Assembly (NCBI GenBank): GCA_028871345.1
Contig: JAGWNK010000032.1
Span: forward strand, 1-46,562
Source: Alphaproteobacteria bacterium
GTDB lineage: Bacteria; Pseudomonadota; Alphaproteobacteria; Micropepsales; Micropepsaceae
DNA: 46,562 nt
Reading direction: 5' to 3'
A program made the position numbers and the translations under genes. The notes under the pieces were generated by a model. The model did no database searches. It saw nothing but the letters and a program-made list of their open reading frames with translations, and was not told the DNA's origin. Below are positions 18,318 through 25,628 of the stretch, piece after piece; the stretch's first letter is position 1, and the number at the start of each line of letters is the position of its first letter.

Positions 18318-20869
18318 GCGAGGAACAAGCCCAAGGTGTGCGCGCGACCTATCGACTGCAGTTCCATAAGGGTTTCACCTTCGCGGACGCCGCACCCCTC
18401 GCACCATATTTCGCCTCGCTTGGCATTAGTCACGTCTATGCGTCTCCCATCCTCGTGGCCCGCGCGGGATCCACCCATGGTTACGACGTCCTGGACCACG
18501 GTCGCGTCAACCCCGAATTGGGTGGCGACGGCGGTTTCCGCGACTTGGTCGCGGCGCTGAGGGCTTGCGGCCTCGGCGTCATCATCGAAGTCGTCCCCAA
18601 CCACATGGCCGTCGCTGGGGTTCGCAACATCTGGTGGCAGGACGTCCTCGCGCGTGGAGCAAGGAGCAAGTACGCCGATTACTTCGATATTGATTGGCGT
18701 GCTCCGGGGCTGGAGGGCAAGATACTCGTTCCGTTCCTCGGTGCGCCGGCGCTCGACGTCCTGGGCGGCGATCTGAAGGTCGAGTTCGATCCCGAGCTTG
18801 AGACCTTCGCGTTCCGCTATTTCAACCACCGCTTTCCATTGCGGCCAGAGGATCAGGCGGCGATGCGCCGGCGTGATCCCCGGACGCTTGGTTTCGTTGA
18901 ACTCGAATCCCTTCTGGCGCATCAGCACTATGTGCTGGCCGACTGGCACGAGGCCGACTATCGCATCAACTGGCGACGCTTCTTCACCATCACCGACCTG
19001 GCGGCCCTGCGCGTCGAGCGGCCAGACGTGTTCGAAGCGGTGCACGCCAAGACCTTCGAGCTCTTTCGGAACGGACTGATCGACGGCATCCGCGTCGATC
19101 ATATCGACGGTTTGGCCGACCCTCGCGCCTATTGCCGCGCCCTGCACGATCGACTGACGCAGCTTGTCGGCAACCGACCGGCCAACCTGCGGGGGTTTCT
19201 CGTCGTCGTCGAAAAGATTCTCGCCACCGGGGAATCTCTGCCTCAGGATTGGCCCATCGACGGTACCACCGGCTACGACTTCATGAATGACGTCTCCGCC
19301 GTCCAACATGCGCCGGATCAGATGGAGATTCTCGATCGGCTGTGGCGGCGCTACGGAGGGCGCGGCGCTGTTTTCGAGCGCGAGGAACGGGCGGCCAGGC
19401 GCCAGGTTCTCGCGGCATCGTTTGCCGCCCAGTTGGCGGCGACCGCCAGGGCGTTTGCGGCGGCGAGCCGACGGACGTTGAGTCGTCGGGCGTGGCGGCA
19501 GGCGGTCGGCGCCACCGTCCGCGAGATGCGCTCGTATCGGACCTATTCAACCGGAAAGGACGACTCGCCCTCGCCGGGTCCTCACTTCTCGCGCGCCACC
19601 GAGCGCGCCACCGAGCTCAATCCTTCGCATGCGGAAGCAATTGCCGCCGTCGCTGCGGTGATGAACGACCATGGCGGCGACCATGCGACCATCGAAGCCG
19701 TGCGTCGTTTCAATCAACTGTGCGCTTCCGTCGCCGCCAAGGCCGTCGAAGATACTGCCTTGTATCGCTATGGCCGCCTGCTGTCCCGCAACGATGTCGG
19801 ATTCGATCCTCGTCTGGCGACGATCTCCGTCGACGCGTTCCACCTGCAGGCGGAACGCAGATCCGCGGCCTTGCCAAACAGCCTGCTGGCGACGGCGACC
19901 CATGACCATAAGCGTGGTGAAGACGCCCGCGCCAGGCTCGCGGTCCTGAGCGAGATCCCTGCCGTGTGGCGCAAGACCGTGACGGGCTGGTTCTCGATGA
20001 ACGCTCCTCTTCGTCCGCCGGATCTGCGGCACGCCGACGAGTATCAGCTGTACCAGACGCTGATCGGTGTCTGGCCCGCCGGCGGCGCATCATCCAGCGA
20101 ATTCGCCGCACTGCCGGAGCGCCTGCGGCGCTGGGCGAGCAAGCACCTGCGCGAGGCGAAGCTGCGAAGCCGCTGGCGATCGCCGAACGAAGCCTATGAG
20201 GAGGGGTTCCAGGCTTTCACGCAGATGCTGTTGACGGCCCGTCGCTGTCAGTCCTTCCGGACCGGTGTCGACGACTTCGTCCGCCACATCACACCGGCGG
20301 CGGCCGTCAATGGCCTGGTCCAGTGCGCCCTTCGTTGCACCCTGCCGGGCATTCCCGATCTCTACCAAGGGCGTGAATTCGAAGATTTGAGCCTCGTCGA
20401 CCCTGACAACCGCCGATCGGTCGATTTCGACATGCGGCGCCAAGTCCTGGAGAGTACCTGCGACGGCAACAATTCGTATAGCCACCGAAAGCTCCACCTG
20501 ATTGCGGCCCTGTTGCGCGCCAGGAGCCGCCATGCACGGCTGTTCTCGGACGGTACCTACCGACGGCTGCCCACCTGTGGGGACCGCAAGGATCATCTGA
20601 TCGCATTCGAGCGCAGGCTCGCCGACCGTACGTTCGTGATCGTGGTCGGTTGCAGGCTCGCGGGCCCCCTGTGCGGCGGCAGGACCCTCGTCCCATCCTT
20701 CGCGTGGTGGGCTGACACCCATGTGGAGATGGGCGATTGGACAGCGCCGGAAGCCATTATCGGCAATCCTGCGGTCCGCGGCGCAACCATCAGGGCGGCG
20801 GAGCTGTTCGAAACCGTTCCGGTGTACGCCGCGGTGCACCGTCGTCATCACAACCACGAATACGCTTGA
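18299..20869 (+). CDS. treY: Malto-oligosyltrehalose synthase
   Basis: TreY rearranges the reducing-end glucose of maltodextrins into an alpha-1,1 linkage, giving malto-oligosyltrehalose for TreZ. The opening RATYRLQFHKGFTFADA and SHVYASPILVARAGSTHGYD are diagnostic. Asp267 (GIRVDHIDGLADP), Glu305 (VVVEKILA) and Asp536 (TATHDHKRGEDAR) are the likely catalytic residues. The 856-residue length is normal. Two starts are possible: 18299, or 18314, which overlaps the treZ stop as ATGA; neither has a strong ribosome site. It is the last gene of the operon, and no clear terminator follows. Confidence 0.93.
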   Translation: MARISMSEEQAQGVRATYRLQFHKGFTFADAAPLAPYFASLGISHVYASPILVARAGSTHGYDVLDHGRVNPELGGDGGFRDLVAALRACGLGVIIEVVPNHMAVAGVRNIWWQDVLARGARSKYADYFDIDWRAPGLEGKILVPFLGAPALDVLGGDLKVEFDPELETFAFRYFNHRFPLRPEDQAAMRRRDPRTLGFVELESLLAHQHYVLADWHEADYRINWRRFFTITDLAALRVERPDVFEAVHAKTFELFRNGLIDGIRVDHIDGLADPRAYCRALHDRLTQLVGNRPANLRGFLVVVEKILATGESLPQDWPIDGTTGYDFMNDVSAVQHAPDQMEILDRLWRRYGGRGAVFEREERAARRQVLAASFAAQLAATARAFAAASRRTLSRRAWRQAVGATVREMRSYRTYSTGKDDSPSPGPHFSRATERATELNPSHAEAIAAVAAVMNDHGGDHATIEAVRRFNQLCASVAAKAVEDTALYRYGRLLSRNDVGFDPRLATISVDAFHLQAERRSAALPNSLLATATHDHKRGEDARARLAVLSEIPAVWRKTVTGWFSMNAPLRPPDLRHADEYQLYQTLIGVWPAGGASSSEFAALPERLRRWASKHLREAKLRSRWRSPNEAYEEGFQAFTQMLLTARRCQSFRTGVDDFVRHITPAAAVNGLVQCALRCTLPGIPDLYQGREFEDLSLVDPDNRRSVDFDMRRQVLESTCDGNNSYSHRKLHLIAALLRARSRHARLFSDGTYRRLPTCGDRKDHLIAFERRLADRTFVIVVGCRLAGPLCGGRTLVPSFAWWADTHVEMGDWTAPEAIIGNPAVRGATIRAAELFETVPVYAAVHRRHHNHEYA

Positions 20870-21007
20870 TCGGTTCGGGTGTAGCGGCGCGGTCGTACGC
20901 GGCGAAGTACATGAATTTGCAGCTAAACATGCCGTTACGACAATTATCGTGCAAAGCGGTGCCGAAGCTTGCGTGCATCTTCCTATCCACAGAAGCGCCG
21001 CAATAAC

Positions 21008-21036
21008 TTGATTTCTTTTAAAGAATTTGATAGTAA
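21008..21036 (+). promoter_or_regulatory. Possible sigma70-type promoter with two inverted repeats
   Basis: The stretch 21,003-21,057 is strikingly AT-rich for this genome. TTGATT (21008-21013), 17 bases and TAGTAA (21031-21036) resemble a housekeeping promoter. Two dyads lie on it: TTCTTT-T-AAAGAA (21013-21025) in the spacer and TTGTTA-AC-TAACAA (21041-21054) just after the -10. Both are placed where a repressor could act. The next gene starts at 21159. Confidence 0.4.
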
Positions 21037-21158
21037 TGATTTGTTAACTAACAATTCCGGGCTGGCCCGAAACTGACTCAATTAGAAGTTGGAGGGGTGT
21101 GGTGGTCATGGCGTTGCTGTCTCAGGGGGCAGGTTGATGCTGGGCCTTGAGGGGTATC

Positions 21159-22598
21159 ATGCAAGAGTACGAGTCGCTGCGAGGATCAACGGGGCGTGAG
21201 ATATGGTATCGCCCTCCCCGCTATGAGGCTCATCGCCTCTTTCCAGGCACGCCCCCGCGAGTGCGGATCGCTAGCGGCCTGTACCAGATACAGAATATTT
21301 GCCTAGGCGGAGTCGCCACCACAACGCGCGACACCGAGGAGGAATTCGAGGTCGGCCAGACCCTGCCCATCACCATCCAACAGTCGGGAATCCCGATCTT
21401 CGAGTCGACCGCCTCCGTATGCCGCGTCGAGAAGAGCATCTTCGGCTCAAAGACGGCCTTTAAGTTCGTCGACAGCTTCATCGACTTCGACGAGCTCTTG
21501 AACCGGAACCTGCGCGCCCAGATCGCAACGCGAACACCCAATCCGAAGACTGCCGACCTTGTTCCGCACGATTACCGGGTCCTCTGTGCCGACGTACTGA
21601 AGCTGTTGCGTGGCTATGACAGCATTCTGGCTCCTGACAAGTCCCGCGATTTCGTCGGACGCGTCGACGACAATGCCGCTTTCGATGCCTGCGTCGACCT
21701 CCTGATCGAGCACTGGCGTTCTCTGTGGCTGACCGGGAACGACATCGTTCGAACGGTCATGGATGATCACGACCGCCGCGAGGCGACCAAGGAGTTCACC
21801 GAACTGGTGCTTACGCCGGAAATGCGCAGGGGCGCAATCTGGGATCGAAGTTATGCCAAGCCGCTCGGTTATCCCGGCGATTTCGAGATCATGAACCAGG
21901 TTTACGACTGGAACCGCGTGGGCGGGCGAGCCTATGAAATGCTGGTGCACCGGATCGGCCTGGAGGTGGCCGAATGCATCAAGACGCGGATGGAAGTGGT
22001 CCTCGGGCACGTGGCAGCGGTGGCGGAGCGCGACCAGAACGATCGTCCTGCCAGGATCTTGAGCCTCGGCAGCGGGCCGGCTCGTGAAGTCGAGCTTTAC
22101 CTCACCAGTTCAGCGGCCGAGAACGGGCGCGCAGACTTCACCCTGATCGATCAGGAGCGCCGTGCGCTGCGCTACGCTCACGAAAAGACCTACCCGTCCA
22201 TCATCCGCCTTGGCGGACGCCATAGCGTGCGCGCCCTCAACATCTCCTTCACCGATGTGCTGCGGGGCATCAGCGCCATGAGCAGCCTGCCCGAGCAGGA
22301 CCTGATCTATTCCGTTGGCCTTCTGGACTATCTCACCGACCGGCGGGCCGCGGGACTGGCCAAGCGGCTCTACGACATGCTGGCTCCGGGCGGCATGCTC
22401 ATCATCGGCAACATGAATGAGACGCCGCTAAGCAATCTCTGGCCCATGGAATTCATCACCGACTGGACGCTGTACTATCGCGACGAGGCGACAATGCTTG
22501 CCTGGGCGGACGGACTGCAGGCGGCGCGAAGCTGGACGACGACGGACCCGACGGGGCGAGTGCGCCTTCTCCATGTGCTGAAGCGCGGGGGCCGTTAG
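21159..22598 (+). CDS. PilZ-like domain fused to a SAM-dependent methyltransferase
   Basis: The 479-residue protein has a PilZ-like region (about residues 15-120). Its expected [D/N]xSxxG motif appears as NICLGG and a clear RxxxR is lacking, so c-di-GMP binding is doubtful. The rest is a class I methyltransferase with the SAM loop ILSLGSGPAREVELYL (about 300-315), TLIDQERRALRYA and a later APGGMLIIGNMNE strand. The SxGxGPAxE loop is reminiscent of PhcB-type enzymes that make 3-hydroxy fatty acid methyl esters in Ralstonia; that is a resemblance, not an assignment. The ATG at 21159 has GAGGGG five bases upstream. The stop overlaps the convergent kinase stop within TTAG. Confidence 0.75.
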   Translation: MQEYESLRGSTGREIWYRPPRYEAHRLFPGTPPRVRIASGLYQIQNICLGGVATTTRDTEEEFEVGQTLPITIQQSGIPIFESTASVCRVEKSIFGSKTAFKFVDSFIDFDELLNRNLRAQIATRTPNPKTADLVPHDYRVLCADVLKLLRGYDSILAPDKSRDFVGRVDDNAAFDACVDLLIEHWRSLWLTGNDIVRTVMDDHDRREATKEFTELVLTPEMRRGAIWDRSYAKPLGYPGDFEIMNQVYDWNRVGGRAYEMLVHRIGLEVAECIKTRMEVVLGHVAAVAERDQNDRPARILSLGSGPAREVELYLTSSAAENGRADFTLIDQERRALRYAHEKTYPSIIRLGGRHSVRALNISFTDVLRGISAMSSLPEQDLIYSVGLLDYLTDRRAAGLAKRLYDMLAPGGMLIIGNMNETPLSNLWPMEFITDWTLYYRDEATMLAWADGLQAARSWTTTDPTGRVRLLHVLKRGGR

Positions 22599-24031
22599 AC
22601 GGCCATTTTCACGGACGGATGGCCCGAATGCTTCACGATTCTGCTGCGAGGCAGAGAAATCGTGGCCGCCGTGCCTTTGCCGACCTCGCTCGCCAGGCGC
22701 AGCTTTCCGCCGTGAAGCTCAACGAGCTTCTTGGTGTAAGGCAGCCCCAGGCCCGTGCCGCCCTGCCGCCGGGAAAATGACGACTCCACCTGTTCGAAAG
22801 GCGCCAGTACGCGCTCGATGTCTTCGGGCGCGATGCCTATGCCGGTGTCACGGACATAGATCAGGACGCCTTCCTGATGGGAGTAGCCGAGACTCAGCTC
22901 GACGGAACCGCCGGCAGGCGTGAACTTGATGGCATTGCTGACCAGATTGAGCACCGCCTGGAAGATCAGGCGGCGATCTACCAGGACATGAACCGGCGAA
23001 ACCGGCTCGACCATCGACAGTTCGACGCTGTTGTTCTCGGCGCGACCCCGGCACATCCGGATGCAGTCGTCGAGGCAGGCGCCGAGATCGCATTCCTCGA
23101 TCTTGAGCTCCAACTTGCCCGCCTCCGCCTTCGCCAGGTCCAGGATGTCGTTGATGATGGCAAGCAGATGCAGGCCGCTCTCGTTGATGTCGGTGACATA
23201 TTCGTTGTACTTCGAATTGCCGAGCGGGCCGAGAAGCTGCTTCTTGAGCATGTCGGAAAAGCCGATGATGGCGTTCAGCGGCGTGCGGAGCTCGTGGCTC
23301 ATATTGGCCAGGAATTCGCTCTTCGACTTGTTCGCCTTGTCGGCCTCCACCAGGAGGACGTTCAGCGTCTTGTTCTTCGCCTCGATGATCTTCTGGGCGG
23401 CATAGGAACGGCGCATGTAAAGCTCTTGGATATATGCCGAAAACAGGCCCACTGCGGTCGCCATCAGCAGGAAGAAATCGTTGCTGACGAAAATCCTCAG
23501 GGGGAGCGGATTGATCCAGAGCGCGACAAGCTGATAGGCAGTTACCAGCACCGCCGATATGGCCGCCGAAATGTAGACCTGCAGCCTGATGAGGCTTGAG
23601 CAATAGATCACCACCATGATCAATCCGGCGTAGTACATGGCGTTCAGCGGCGGCGCCATGATTGCCGTCATCACGATGATGCCGAAGCCGGATGTCAGCA
23701 TGGTACAGGCCAACGCGGCCTGTCCGACCCTGAAGAAGACCGGATAGAACGTCAGGACGAGGACACCGATCAGGATCGGACTCACTACGCCGTAGCGAAT
23801 GATCCACAAGAGATGAACGGATTGCGCGCCCACCAGGGCGTCCAGGACGCCGAACACCATGTACAGCCCGATACCCGCCACCAGATAGGCGCGGATGAAG
23901 CCAATCGAGCTGACGAGGGCCTCGCGGGTGAAGGTGGCTTCCTGTTCCCTGTCCACGAATACAAGCCGCAGCCGGTCAAGCTCGTACTCTTTGCCCGCCG
24001 GAAGGGGCATATATGGCGCAGACGAAGTCAT
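22595..24031 (-). CDS. Membrane-bound hybrid-free sensor histidine kinase
   Basis: The 478-residue protein has about six membrane helices between residues 28 and 190 with short loops. A coiled segment follows, then a HisKA domain with SHELRTPLNAIIGFSDM and an HATPase domain: N box LNLVSNAIKFTPAGG, G1 VRDTGIGIAPEDIE, and FEQVESSFSRRQGGTGLGL. There is no receiver domain, so a separate response regulator must exist; none is adjacent. The multi-helix sensor with little periplasmic sequence suggests a membrane-embedded or lipophilic signal. It is convergent with the methyltransferase fusion, sharing its stop region, and divergent from the FadL-type gene. Confidence 0.85.
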   Translation of the reverse strand: MTSSAPYMPLPAGKEYELDRLRLVFVDREQEATFTREALVSSIGFIRAYLVAGIGLYMVFGVLDALVGAQSVHLLWIIRYGVVSPILIGVLVLTFYPVFFRVGQAALACTMLTSGFGIIVMTAIMAPPLNAMYYAGLIMVVIYCSSLIRLQVYISAAISAVLVTAYQLVALWINPLPLRIFVSNDFFLLMATAVGLFSAYIQELYMRRSYAAQKIIEAKNKTLNVLLVEADKANKSKSEFLANMSHELRTPLNAIIGFSDMLKKQLLGPLGNSKYNEYVTDINESGLHLLAIINDILDLAKAEAGKLELKIEECDLGACLDDCIRMCRGRAENNSVELSMVEPVSPVHVLVDRRLIFQAVLNLVSNAIKFTPAGGSVELSLGYSHQEGVLIYVRDTGIGIAPEDIERVLAPFEQVESSFSRRQGGTGLGLPYTKKLVELHGGKLRLASEVGKGTAATISLPRSRIVKHSGHPSVKMAV

Positions 24032-24209
24032 GGGGCCTGGTCAGACTTTTGCCGGCTCGTACTGTGGAAACTGCAGGTAAACATCCCAATAACTTTGCGA
24101 CGGCGGTTCTCATCGGACCGAGGCTGTCAATGTCCTTTTAAGCATCCTTTTCTAGGTTTGCATCAGGACGCCATTAATTGTCATCGCCATGACGGACTTG
24201 GGGTTAAAC

Positions 24210-25541
24210 GTGCGTTACTCAAAGATCATTTTGACCACGGCAATTTACCTTTCTTGCCAGCCAACCTTCGCCGCGGGGTTCGGCCTGAACGAGAACAGTG
24301 CGGACGCGATGGCCGTGTCCTATGCGGGCTCCGCCGCCACTGCGGCCGATGCCAGCTACCTCGCCTACAATCCGGCTTCAGCCGCGGACGTGAATTGCTA
24401 CGATAGTTCCGTCAATGCCGTCGCCATTTTCCCTACGTCCCGCGCGCGGTACACGGCCGCGATGACCTCCGCCGGGTCGAATACTGGCGGTTCGGCCGAT
24501 CCCACATCCTTTGTCCAGAAGGCCCTCGTACCGGAATACGCCCTGCGAGCGCGCCTGTCTGAGCGCTGGGCGATCGGACTGGTCGTCTCCGCGCCCTGGG
24601 GCTTCACGACCAGCTACCCGTCGACTTGGGTCGGACGATATTACGCGCAGACCACGCGGCTCATGAGCGTCAATGCGATGCCCGTCGTCTCCTACGAAGT
24701 CTCGCCGCGCCTTTCAGTCGGCGCCGGGCTGCAGATCGAATACGCGCACGGCAAGCTGACCAGTGCCGTCGATACGGGCACCCTGGGTTATCTCTACGGC
24801 GTCCCCGGAAGCATCCCGGGCGGGCAGGACAGCCAGGCGACCTACCGCGCCAACTCTTGGGGTGTCGGCCTCACCGCGGGTGTTCTTTGGCAGGTGGATG
24901 ATCGATTGCGTCTCGGGCTTTCGTACCGTTCGTCGGTGAGCCACCGGATGAAGGGACCGCTCACCTTCGCCCTCGACAGTGCGGGCATCGGGCAGGCGCT
25001 GAGAAGTGCCAGCGGATTGTTCACCGATACCATCGCGAAGAGTTCCATGACCATGCCCGACATCGTCCGCTTCGGGGCGCGCTATGCGCTCAACGACCGC
25101 TGGACGCTGCTCACCGAAGCCGACTGGACAAACTGGCATCGCTTCCACGAACTGCGCATTATCCCGGCCAACCCGGCGCAACCGGACGATGTGACCGGCG
25201 CGGGGTGGGGCGACGGCTGGTTCTATTCCATCGGCGCCGACTACTTGCTTGACGAGGATTGGCATGTGCGGGCCGGTGCGGGCTACGATGCGACGCCCAT
25301 CCCCGCCACGACACTCAGTCCCAGAATCCCCGATGGCAGCCGGGCCTGGATGTCTGTCGGAGCGCGCTACCAGTTCAGTCGGACCACGACCATCGATCTG
25401 AGCTATGCCCATCTCTGCAACTCGGACGGCCATGTCAGCCAGTCGCCGACCCAGATCGGCAACAGCCTTCGGGGCTGGCTCGCAGGCACCACGACTTCGT
25501 CCATCAATGCCGTCAGTCTCGAGATCAGCTTCCACACCTGA
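24210..25541 (+). CDS. FadL/OmpP1-type outer membrane transport protein
   Basis: From the GTG at 24210 the protein has 443 residues with a signal peptide (VRYSKIILTTAIYLSCQPTFA, cleaved near AA-GF). The N-terminal hatch signature of FadL proteins follows: GFGLNENSADAMAVSYAG and ADASYLAYNPAS. The remainder has the alternating pattern of a beta barrel, with repeats such as LRLGLSYRSSVSH and WHVRAGAGYDATPIP. FadL proteins let long-chain fatty acids and other hydrophobic molecules cross the outer membrane. GTG 24210 is preferred over ATG 24189 because GGGG precedes it and it gives a clean signal peptide. Its neighbours suggest a lipid-related role. Confidence 0.82.
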   Translation: MRYSKIILTTAIYLSCQPTFAAGFGLNENSADAMAVSYAGSAATAADASYLAYNPASAADVNCYDSSVNAVAIFPTSRARYTAAMTSAGSNTGGSADPTSFVQKALVPEYALRARLSERWAIGLVVSAPWGFTTSYPSTWVGRYYAQTTRLMSVNAMPVVSYEVSPRLSVGAGLQIEYAHGKLTSAVDTGTLGYLYGVPGSIPGGQDSQATYRANSWGVGLTAGVLWQVDDRLRLGLSYRSSVSHRMKGPLTFALDSAGIGQALRSASGLFTDTIAKSSMTMPDIVRFGARYALNDRWTLLTEADWTNWHRFHELRIIPANPAQPDDVTGAGWGDGWFYSIGADYLLDEDWHVRAGAGYDATPIPATTLSPRIPDGSRAWMSVGARYQFSRTTTIDLSYAHLCNSDGHVSQSPTQIGNSLRGWLAGTTTSSINAVSLEISFHT

Positions 25542-25628
25542 GTCCAAGATGGCCATCGCTCTTGCCGGTATTGCAGTGACGGCAGGAATGCGTATCGATA
25601 GGACGTTCAATCCGTCGAGGATGCCGAA

